Translations under genes and position numbers: made by a program
The notes under the pieces: generated by a model
The model's database searches: none
Told to the model about the DNA's origin: nothing
The model's input: the letters and a program-made list of their open reading frames with translations, nothing else
Shown: positions 55,139 to 64,000 of the stretch, piece after piece
Position numbering within the stretch: the stretch's first letter is position 1
Layout of the letters: each line of letters opens with the position of its first letter
Assembly (NCBI RefSeq): GCF_025094135.1
Contig: NW_026252293.1
Coordinates: 1 to 64,000 of the forward strand
Direction of reading: 5' to 3'
Origin: Mucor mucedo
Lineage: Eukaryota; Mucoromycota; Mucoromycetes; Mucorales; Mucoraceae
Length of the DNA stretch: 64,000 bases

Positions 55139-58100
55139 ATGAGCACTTTAGCAGAGACAGAAGACATTCCCGAGATTGGTATGCTTACAGTTCATTGAAA
55201 CTCTATACAAAACTGACACGAAAGTTTTTACAGAAAATTCTGAGAAGCAAGGATTCGCTAGTTTTTATAAAAACTTGGATATTGTAAGTGTTACAGTTGG
55301 CCTGTCAAAAAAAAAAAGAAAAAAAAAAAAGAAAAAAAAAACTAACGAAAAGATAGGCGGAAGCAGGTACATTGCGCATGTTTGAACGTGACGCCAACAA
55401 CAGTACCTATTTCACTTTTCACGAGGATGATGCAAGATATGTAGCCGAAGTAGTTTACCAAACACCTTCTGTCATTAAAAACTGGGGCGGTAGGTGACAA
55501 TTACATTTAACAGTAACGACCTTGGCTCACGTAACTTTTTTTTAGGCCTCGCTACAACCAAATTAACAGAGACAGCAGCAAAGGGTTTTTTGAGAGACTT
55601 GCTGATCAACAAACAAAAAAGAATTCAGATCTGGACCGGAAGTCGAACCACTTGGCGCATTAGTCGTGAGGCCTCGCCTGGTAATTTGCAACAAGTGGAA
55701 GACTTTTTGTTCTCTAGCGTGGAAATGACCAGTGCGCCTGTTGTTATTGCTGTCAAATATAGTAACAAATCTGGCACTAATGTAAGAAGAAGAAAAAGAG
55801 AATTTCGAGAAAGGAACTAAAAATATACAGACTGTGGGTGTCTCTTTTGCAGATACTACCATCAACCAATTAGGTCTCAGTGAGTTCACTGATAACGATT
55901 CCTATTCCAACTTGGAGGTAAGTAAAGATAGAAAGAGCGTTATTAGAGAATGAAGTTCTCATAATAGCATAGTCCTTGATTGTTCAATTAGGTGTCAGAG
56001 AGTGTATTTTACTGGCAAAAGGAGCCGAAGAAAAGGATTTTGATCGACTCAAAATCCAGAACATCCTTGCCCGTTGTGATGTAACTGTGACAGAAAGACC
56101 TAATAGTAAGAAGCAACTGGACATATTACTACAACAACAACAACAAAAAAGATGGATACTTATCCCTGTATATTATATAGGTCATTTCAACGCCAAAAAT
56201 ATTGAACAGGATTTAAATAGACTTTTGGAAGGCGATGTTAATGTTCAAGCGTTACGTAAGCTGTCTCCTTTATTTATTTTATGAATAATTATTGACAATC
56301 TCATGTTATACTGTTATATTTAGCCGAGTTTGAACTAGCCGATGCATTATCATCGTGCGCGTGTATTATCCACTATTTACAATTACTCAGCAACGATAGT
56401 AATTTTGGAAAGTTCACCTTAAAAAATCACGACTTGTCACAATACATGCGATTAGACGGATCGGCTTTGACCGCCTTAAATTTGTTACCTACGGCCGAAG
56501 ATGGCCCCAGAAAATCCACCAGTGTATATGGATTGTTAAACAAATGTAAAACTGCGCAAGGCAGTCGATTATTCGCACAATGGTTAAAACAACCTCTTTT
56601 AAGCTTACATGAAATCACACAGCGTCAGGATCTTGTACAGGCCTTTGTCAACAATACGATGCTGAGACAAACATTACAAGAAGTACATTTAAACCGTTTA
56701 CCGGATTTACATCGCATGACGAAAAAGTTTTTAAAGGGAAATGCCAAGCTGCAGGACGTGGTTAGAATCTATCAGGTTGTGATTCGGTTACCTCAATTGA
56801 TAGATTGTTTAATGAACGGTGTTGACTCTGATGAAAATCTGTACAACTTGGTCAAGGATACTTTCACAACAAAGATTGAAAAGACTTATGGAAGTTTAGC
56901 GAATTTGGAACAGTTGGTTGTTACCACAATCGATCTGGAGGCTGTGGACAGACATGAATATATTATTAAGGCAGAATACAATGAGGAGTTGAAAGGTAAA
57001 AAAAAAACAGAGGGCAGAGATAATCATATGAAAAACAGAGAAATATATGTTGATCGCTCGATTACTAGATATTCATACGAACATGAGTGTGGTCTTGAAC
57101 CAAATGGAAGAAGTGCATGACCGCATGTGTTCAACGCTTAGTCTGGAAAAGGATAAGAAAGTGAAGCTTGAGATACATGCAACATATGGCTACTGTTTCC
57201 GTGTGCTTGGCCGTACTGAAGCCAGCAAGGTCCGTAACAAATCCGAATATTTTGAATTAGCTACACAAAAATCAGGCACATTTTTCACCTCCAGCGCACT
57301 TAAAGGTTTAAGTAAGACTTATTCTCAATTATCTAGCAGTTACAACGAAAAGCAAAAGGGATTAGAGAAGGAAGTACTCGAGATTGTTGGTAAAAAAAAA
57401 AAATCATGAATATCATTGGCAAGCTGATTTTTATTTATTTATTTTATTTCAGCTACCTACTGCCCAGATTTGGAATCGCTCGGTTCTGTACTGGCACATA
57501 TGGATGTATTGGTTAGTTTTGCTCATGTCTCGGCTATGTCATCTATACCATATGTGCGTCCCACACTCACTCCATGCGGTAATACATAGAAGAGAGAGAG
57601 AAAGTGTGCGTGTGTGTGTATTGAATAGAAACTGATTTATTTTAGGCCAAGGCAATGTTATGCTTGAGAATGCCAGACATCCATGTTTGGAGACCCAAGA
57701 TTACGTTACATTTATTCCAAACGATGTTGAAATGATTAGGGGTAAGTTGAAAAATGAACTATTAACTATTAAAAAAATTAAAAAAAAAAATAAAAAATAA
57801 AAAAAAAACTTTGTTGATATAGGATCGACAGAATTTAAAATTGTGACGGGTCCAAATATGGGAGGTAAATCTACTTATATTCGACAGGTGGGTGTGATTG
57901 CATTGATGGCCCAAATCGGGTGCTTTGTACCTTGTTCCAGCGCGACTTTGTGTATCTTTGACTCTATCTTGGCTCGAGTAGGAGCGAGTGACAGTCAACT
58001 GAAGGGTGTGTCTACTTTTATGGCAGAGATGCTAGAAACAGCTACTATCTTGAAATCTGCCACCCAGAATTCGTTGGTTATAATTGATGAGTTGGGGAGA

Positions 58101-58660
58101 GGCACAAGTACATCCGATGGTATCGGCTTAGCTTGGGCTATTTCCGAGTAAAGTATTAAATTATATATCTCTAGGGCTTTGATGACTAATAACTGTGTGT
58201 GTTTAGATACATTGCAACCGAAATTCGATCCTTTTGCTTATTCGCCACACATTTCCACGAGTTAACAACGCTTGCGGAAAAGTTTACACACGTTGATAAT
58301 TTGCATGTAGCTGTACATATTGGTGAAGGCACGAATGTAACGCTCTTATACAAGGTCAATCGAGGTGTGGGTGATAAGAGTTTTGGTATCCATGTAGCAG
58401 GACTTGCCAATTTTCCCGAGATGGCCATCAACCTAGCGAAACGTAAAGCAATCGAATTGGATGAAGAGCTGGATATTGTTCGTGGAATCGAAGCTCATGA
58501 TTCTGAGGAAGTGAGACAGGGTAAAGCCATCTGGGCACATATTATGGATGAGCTTGCGTTGAACGACAGCGAGCAACACTTTCGAGAGGTCAAGGAAAAG
58601 TACTGGGCACAAATTAGGGGAAATGCTTACTTGAACGATCTGTTGGGCGATGCCCAATAA
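55139..58660 (+). CDS. MSH2: DNA mismatch repair protein Msh2
   Basis: Partner of Msh6 and Msh3 in recognising mismatches in the nucleus. Many exons are joined by short introns; the first two are 55,139-55,178 and 55,234-55,283. The N-terminal domain has GFASFYKNL and a mismatch-domain region without the Phe-x-Glu of Msh6, as expected for Msh2. Next are the connector (VGVRECILLAKGA) and lever domains (YMRLDGSALTALNLLPTAED, TSVYGLLNKCKTAQGSRLFA, QWLKQPL). The ATPase has Walker A TGPNMGGKSTYIRQ, Walker B VIIDELGRGTSTSDG, the signature FATHFHEL, and the dimer tail. An in-frame intron with a CAA-repeat (56,107-56,180) would insert QQQQQ if unspliced. All frames join without lesion. Confidence 0.95.
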
Positions 58661-58736
58661 GAGTATGGGAGCACAAAGAATAATAATAAAAAGATTTTTT
58701 TTGGCTTATTTTTATAACGCCTTATATTTTTAAATA

Positions 58737-59407
58737 ATGACAAATAAGCGTGGATTTATGTCTTGGATAGGGTTATTACTAAGCTTTGTGGGCATGGCAG
58801 GACTTGTGTTATCTATCCTTTCTCTATTACCACTGAACGGATACAATATCTATACAACTACAATGACAGTACTGAGATTAGTTGAATTTGAACAAGACAA
58901 TGGAGAGTTTTCTCAAGATGCAAAATTATACTTGGTGTTTCTAGGAGGATCCTTTTTTTCGAGTGTCATGGAGATGGTCGCTACTTTAGCTGCCTGTTGT
59001 CGAAGGGATACAGCAGAAACGGATCAAGAAAGTTGTCAGACCAGCCATAGAAAGACCAGCAAATCCTGGTTCATTCGAATCATATGCTTTACTTTATTAA
59101 TACAAATTATCTTTTCGTTATTTGGTAATATATGTGTAGCAGTGGAAATGATAAAGGACTGAACATTGTTTCTTTCTGATATATAGGCACGCATCTTATA
59201 TACAAGCTGGAAAAAGATGCAATTCCTGTAGATATTCAACACAACATATTCATATCATGTGCTATACTGTGGATAAACTATTTATCCCTGACAGTATTTT
59301 CCTTCATTTTATTATTTGCATCATTCTGTATCTTGATTGGTACCTCAAATCAACAAAAGAAAAGTGCCCAACAAGACGAGGAAACAAGGCCCTTCATTCT
59401 CATTTAA
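58737..59407 (+). CDS. Four-transmembrane membrane protein, unknown
   Basis: Two exons (58,737-59,124 and 59,187-59,407) give 202 residues. Four hydrophobic segments are seen: WIGLLLSFVGMAGLVLSILS; LVFLGGSFFSSVMEMVATLA ending in CCRR; WFIRIICFTLLIQIIFSLFG; and the last in exon 2 (AILWINYLSLTVFSFILLFA). The topology, with both ends inside, resembles claudin/SUR7-like or tetraspan proteins, but no diagnostic motif (for example the tetraspanin CCG) is present. It starts 77 bp after the Msh2 stop, in the same direction. A plasma-membrane role is possible but unproven. Confidence 0.7.
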
Positions 59408-59906
59408 ATTTAAAATTCAGACGATGGACTTTGGTGGTATTTTTTTTTTTTTTTTTGGGACAGATCAAAATTAATTTTCCAGATGTTTGGCTCAATAAGA
59501 CATTGAGACAAAATAAAATTTAAATACTTTGCTCACCTATTAATTGGTACAAAGTAATATAGTAAAAAGAATGATTTATATAATTTTAAAGAATACCAAG
59601 CGAAAATGTAACCCAGACCCTGCCGCTCTGTCCCTGTTAAAAAGCCTTATTTTATCATTGACTAAACAGGCAGGCCTCAGATTCTTTGCCAACCTCGAAT
59701 TACACTGGTTGCAATCTATTTTTCGGTGCTCGATGGAAACGGTAAAACTAGGAGCTTTGGCAACGTTGTCTACTTGATTTCGGCATTTATAACTATTTAT
59801 TAATTATATCCCGTATAACCAACCGAATGGCATAAATGTGTATATAAGTAATCTTTTTTTTTCTTGTCTCTTTCTATTTTATTATCATTATCAATCAATT
59901 TTTCAG
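59408..59906. promoter_or_regulatory. Intergenic region with TATA box of the HPr-like gene
   Basis: A poly-T run lies near 59,441-59,456. TATATAAG at 59,841-59,848 is 59 nt before the ATG at 59,907, the spacing seen for other genes here. TTTCAG directly before the ATG could instead be an acceptor of a 5'-UTR intron starting at GTAATC (59,848). Confidence 0.5.
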
Positions 59907-60170
59907 ATGCTCTCTCAAGAAGTCGCTATTACCACTCCCAACGGTTTCAAGGTTCGCCCAGTTACCAAATTCATCAAGACCGCCAGAAGTTTGAAGTCCG
60001 ACATTACTTTGTCTTGCAATGGCAAGACTGCTGATTCCAAATCGCCCTCCAACTTGATGGCTTTGGCTTTGACCAACGGTGATGTTGTCACTATTTCTGT
60101 CAATGGATCTGATGAAGAAAAAAATCTAAAGACCATGGTTGAGCTCATGAAGAAATTGGGAGGACAATAA
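59907..60170 (+). CDS. HPr-like protein (bacterial PTS phosphocarrier fold) lacking His15
   Basis: A single exon of 87 residues that aligns end to end without gaps to bacterial HPr (PtsH), with roughly half the positions identical to my memory of E. coli HPr. Landmarks are MLSQEVAITTPNG at the start, R17-P18, NGK at 38-40, K45-S46, then LTNGDVVTISVNGSDEE and a final helix MVELMKKLG. The phosphorylated active-site His15 is Lys here (PNGFKVRP instead of PNGLHTRP), so the protein cannot carry phosphate as HPr does. Ser46, the regulatory site of Gram-positive HPr and Crh, is kept. No other PTS gene is seen. It lies between clear fungal genes with its own TATA box, which argues for ancient bacterial transfer and a new role. 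Its function is unknown. Confidence 0.88.
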   Translation: MLSQEVAITTPNGFKVRPVTKFIKTARSLKSDITLSCNGKTADSKSPSNLMALALTNGDVVTISVNGSDEEKNLKTMVELMKKLGGQ

Positions 60171-60298
60171 CCACCTCATCTACGTGTCAAAATCAATTAA
60201 AATTTGGCCATTTTTCATTGGCTCATATTTAAATAAAAATAAAGATAAAAAACCAAATTAACACATTCCTTTTTATCTTTTCTTTATTCCACCATAAT

Positions 60299-62079
60299 AT
60301 GAGGTCAAACCGTCGTTTACTATTTGCATTTATTTTGCCCCTCTTTATCAACAATTGCTTTGCCGAAAAAGACGTTCAACAGCATTTGGCTGACGGAAAC
60401 GTGTATTTAACCACTGGTAAATTCAACGACGCCATTATTAGTTTTGATGCTGCCATTTGTAAGTCTTTTTTTATATATATATATAATGTATTTTGTTTCT
60501 TCAATCCGCTTGAATCTAACAATCATCATGTACAGCACAGGACCCTTCAGATTACTTGTCGTATTACAAGAGAGCAACAGCTTATCTCTCACTTGGTCGC
60601 ACCAGCTCAGCAATTGACGACTTCTCCACCATTCTTTCGCTTCGCCCTGGCTTTGATAAAGCACTTTTACAACGAGCTAAATTATATGCCAGTGATGGTG
60701 ATTTTTCGCTTGCAAAGACAGACTTGCTGAAACACAAGAACCACCAATTGGATGGTGAAGTGAAGGACCTGGTAAGGCTTTACTACAATATACTAGATAC
60801 TGCCATAACTAAACGCAGAATTTAAAATTTAGCTCGAGTCAGTGGAATATGCAGAAAAAACAAGTCTATTAGGTTTAGACGCTTACAAGCACAAAAACTA
60901 TGAGGATTGTATTGCCCACTTGACTAAAGTCATTCGTATTGCGCCTCAAAAACCTCAATGGCGTCTCACACGTGCCAAGTGCCATGTTGGCAAAGGAGAG
61001 ATTGAAGAAGCCACCAGCGACTTGACGTAAGTTTCTTATTAGAACAACCAAACCAACACAAAAATTAACATTGTATGTGTAAATAGTCGTGTGGCGGTAT
61101 TGACACCTTCCAACAAGGAACTATTGCTACAAGTAGCCAGTTTAAACTTTTTCTCACTTTACGAACCCGATCGGGCTTTGACTCAAGTCAAGTCATGTAT
61201 TCATTACGATCCAGATGACAAGCAATGCAAAAGCCTGTTCCGCCTTATTAAGCGTCTGGAAAAGGAAATTAAAAAAGCTGAGGATTTCCGTCAGCAACAG
61301 CGTTATGCCACTGCATTGAATGCGTTGGTAGGTGGCACAGGGATTGTGAACGAGATTGATGCTCCGCTCAAGCAATTAGAGGTCACCATGGAAACAAAAT
61401 TACCCAACCGTTTAGCACTGAGAGTATACTCGTTAGCATGCAGCATTGCAGCTGAATCCAAGGATCTGGACAGAGCCGAAAAATGGTGTGCGGCTACACT
61501 GGAGTTGGACCCTAACCATGAGGAAGCATTGTTCAGTCGTGGTGAATTGAAGTTAAACCAAAATGATTTTGAAGGTGCTGTGATTGATTTAGAAAAGGCC
61601 TTTGAGGCAAGTGAACAACAAAATAACCGTATCAGACAAATGTTGCAGCGCGCACAGCAGTTATTACGACAAAGCAAAAAGAGAGACTACTACAAGATTC
61701 TAGGTAATACATAGATGTATAGATAATGCCTCAAATTGCCTCAATATTTAACCATTGTGTATAATTGATAGATGTGGCGAGAGATGCAGACCCCAGAACA
61801 ATCAAAAAGGCATACCGTAAAAAGGCTCATGAATGGCACCCAGACAAGTACAGTGGAGAATTAGATAAGACACAGGTAGAGAGTAAGATGGCAGATATCA
61901 ATCAAGCATATGAAGTTTTGAGTGATCCCGAAAAGAAGGAACAGTTTGACAATGGATTTGATCCCTATGATCCTGAATCTGCACAACAACAACACCAGCA
62001 TCACAACCCATTCGGACATCAACATGGAAACCCATTTGCCCATCATTTCGGCGGTGGACAATTTTCTTTCAATTTTTAG
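60299..62079 (+). CDS. ER DnaJ/TPR co-chaperone (DNAJC3/P58IPK-like)
   Basis: Begins at ATG 60,299 with a secretion signal (LLFAFILPLFINNCFA). It continues through TPR repeats over several exons (HLADGNVYLTTGKFNDAIIS, YYKRATAYLSLGRTSSAIDD, AYKHKNYEDCIAHLTKVIRI, ALFSRGELKLNQNDFEGAVI) and ends in a J domain (KRDYYKIL, intron, DVARDADPRTIKKAYRKKAH, the HPD motif in EWHPDKY, INQAYEVLSDPEKK). A His/Gln/Gly-rich tail follows. The domain order matches P58IPK/DNAJC3, which hands unfolded clients to the ER Hsp70 BiP. No KDEL-type signal is present at the C-terminus (FSFNF). No lesion seen. Confidence 0.92.
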
Positions 62080-62182
62080 TTAAATAAAATAAAAACTATG
62101 TGTGTGACTCCCCCTTTTATATTTACACCAACTATCCTTTATTTATTTATAATTTTCTTCTTTTCTTTCCGACCTGTTCATC

Positions 62183-63879
62183 ATGGGATTATTTTCCAGG
62201 AATAAACAAGATCAAGATGAAGAAGAAAACGAACCACTTCATCAAGGCGAGACCATTGAAATGAATGAAGCCTCATCTTCTTTTTCAAAATTCAATAGAA
62301 TGGCCGAAGACGGCTGGAATTCAGTGACCCATTTGGTCCTTCCGCAACAACAACGACCTTCAACCCATATAGACGTTGACGATCCTGCGCCCCCTGCGCT
62401 CGATATAAAGAACGATGTCAAGAGGCATCTTTATTTGCTGTTGGAAGAGCCTGCCAGCAGTCGAAGTGCTTTTTGGACAAATGTGATCGTCTCATTTCTG
62501 ATTGTCTTTAGTGCTGTAACAACAACCATTGAAACTATTCCTTCGTTTCGCTCTGCCAAAAGCAACAAAGTGTGGTAAGGGAACAATAACTATCCTCATT
62601 TATTTTGTCATCTCACAAATCCCATAGGTTTCAATTAGAGTCAGCTATGGTTGCATTATTTACACTAGAATATCTTCTTCGAATGTTTGCGCACTCGGAT
62701 TCCTTTCGCATGCTTAAGAAGTTTTTTCTGTGTAAAGTGTCAATGACAATTTAAATACACAAAATGCTAAACAAATTTCTTTTGTAATTTATAGCGCCGC
62801 TTTCAATTATTGACTTTATATCGATTATCCCATTTTACATTGAAGTGATTGCCAAGCATGACACAGTAAGATAAAGAAGAAAGGCACTATATTTTACGCT
62901 AAACAAACAAACTCCATGGTGGTTAGACGTATGAATTTAGATTTACGATTTTAAGATTATTCCGTTTATTACGATTGTTTCGCTCGTACAAGTATTCGAA
63001 TGCGATTGTGATGACCATTGAAGTTATGATGATGGCCTTCCGAAGGTCGGGTGATGCATTATCTGCCCTCTTTTTTTTCACAGTCACCTGCGTAGTACTG
63101 TTTTCCACTTTATTGTACTTTGCCGAACGCGGAATTTGGGATGAGACCTTGCAGACCTTTGTGGCTTCAGATGGCTCACCCAGCTCATTTGACAGTATTC
63201 CAGCTGCCTTTTGGTTTGTATTAGTTACAATTACCACCACTGGTTATGGTTAGTGGTTTTTTAATTATGTTTCTCTTTAGCGCCACTTTTTTAAACATAG
63301 TTATTTTTTTATTTTTTTAGGTGATATGGTGCCAACAACATTTATTGGTAAATTAATTACGTTTCCCGCTATGATGTTTGGTGTCTTGGTAAACAATTGT
63401 GAAATGCTACCCCGCAAATTTTAGCAGGGAGTTACTGAACTTTATTTTTTGTTTTAGCTTATTGCTTTACCATCCATCATTGTGGGTCGAAATTTCACAA
63501 TTGTATGGGAAAGTATGCGACGGCGCCAATTCTCCAACCGAATGGGAGAAAATCCTATGGGAGGAGGGGAGGACGTGCTTTCAAACAATGTAAACGAAAC
63601 TCCCGTTACTGCTACAGGTACACACACATAAGGCGGGGAAAGAAGGAAAGGGAAATTAAAAAATCTTATTTAGGTCCTGAATCTAATTTTGGAATTCTAC
63701 CCAATAACAACGAAGAAGAAATTTTAAACCAAATCCAACAACTGTTAGCTCTGACATTACAAAACCAGGCTGCCATAAATAGAATCGTAAGCGTGTTAGA
63801 ACCCACAACACACGCTACCACAGAAAACCAAAGGGGAAAAGCTCCCATGCGAGAAGAAATAAATCCTTTTGGCGAATAG
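62183..63879 (+). CDS. Voltage-gated potassium channel (Kv-like)
   Basis: Multi-exon: the first exon is 62,183-62,574 and the second starts at 62,628. A soluble acidic N-terminus precedes S1 (FWTNVIVSFLIVFSAVTTTI), S2 (ESAMVALFTLEYLLRMFA), S3 (IIDFISIIPFYIEVIA), the S4 voltage sensor with Arg at every third position (FRFTILRLFRLLRLFRSYKY), S5 (LSALFFFTVTCVVLFSTLLY) and a pore with selectivity filter TITTTGYGDMVP. S6 is split by an intron (FGVL, then LIALPSIIVGRNF). A Gln/Asn-rich C-terminus ends EEINPFGE. Six TM segments and one filter per chain imply a tetramer. No T1 domain is recognised. True Kv channels are uncommon in ascomycetes, so this supports an early-diverging fungus. Confidence 0.92.
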
Positions 63880-64000
63880 TTAAATAGAAAGAAAGAAAGA
63901 AAAAAAGTTTATTTGAAAACATAAAAGTACATATAATAGTTACTTAATTGGCAGTGATGGAGGGATATAATTATGATTACTTTGAATCCGATGTGTTGTG

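Noticed and set aside
59907..60170. Bacterial contamination as the source of the HPr-like gene
   Set aside because: The gene is a few hundred bases from intron-containing fungal genes on both sides, has a TATA box at the local spacing and matches local base composition. A misassembly remains possible but has no sign in the sequence.
1..64000. tRNA and rRNA genes
   Set aside because: Scanned by eye for T-loop words (GGTTCGAATCC-like) on both strands; the few hits (for example near 44,778) lack the rest of a cloverleaf. A tRNA search program would be decisive.

Overview
This window is nuclear DNA from an AT-rich early-diverging fungus, most likely Mucoromycota. The genes have GT-AG introns of about 50-80 nt, their upstream regions carry TATATAA boxes about 59 nt before the start, and the proteins include fungal P450 reductase, a cytochrome b5-acyl-CoA dehydrogenase fusion, Msh2, a ferric reductase and a Kv-type channel. 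The species cannot be named from sequence alone.

Layout. Positions 1-42,200 are a graveyard of nested transposons. From left to right it holds: the start of an HTH (Tc1-like) transposase (1-124, minus) facing a divergent accessory gene (299-1100); a non-autonomous CACTA-like element (1811-3360); a 4.8-kb Tc1/mariner-IS630-type element with perfect 31-bp inverted repeats and a TA duplication (3842-8634); MITE-like copies and repeat arrays; and fragments of a dead Helitron broken by a second-family CACTA-like element (13.9-16.95 kb). The best resolved part is 18.4-34.6 kb. Here a gene fusing a DDE-like transposase to an RNase D/WRN-type 3'-5' exonuclease is split by a 12,168-bp CACTA-like element (18,864-31,031; perfect 27-bp inverted repeats, 3-bp ATG duplication). 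That element has itself received a Helitron (3' end at 19,443) and a 338-bp solo LTR (29,871-30,208; GGACA duplication). A deleted CACTA-like derivative (31,874-34,483) cuts the same host gene a second time. From 34.6 to 42.2 kb there are only gene fragments and non-coding DNA.

Positions 42,200-64,000 are compact core genome: P450 reductase (with a 1-nt frameshift), cytochrome b5/acyl-CoA dehydrogenase, a BAX-inhibitor-like protein (minus), a ferric reductase/NOX-like oxidoreductase, a zinc-finger protein, an SDT1/PHM8-like nucleotidase (minus), dihydrolipoamide dehydrogenase, MSH2, a four-TM protein, an HPr-like protein, an ER DnaJ/TPR co-chaperone and a voltage-gated potassium channel.

How the genes work together. 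The CACTA-like element has two divergent genes, a TNPD-like transposase and a smaller accessory protein, with mirror-image TATA boxes. Relatives of the accessory protein recur at 299, 14,642 and 32,862. The core genes are unrelated housekeeping functions, with several flavoprotein redox enzymes close together. The most unexpected gene is at 59,907-60,170. It encodes an 87-residue protein that aligns without gaps to the bacterial phosphotransferase carrier HPr, but has lysine in place of the phosphorylated histidine 15.
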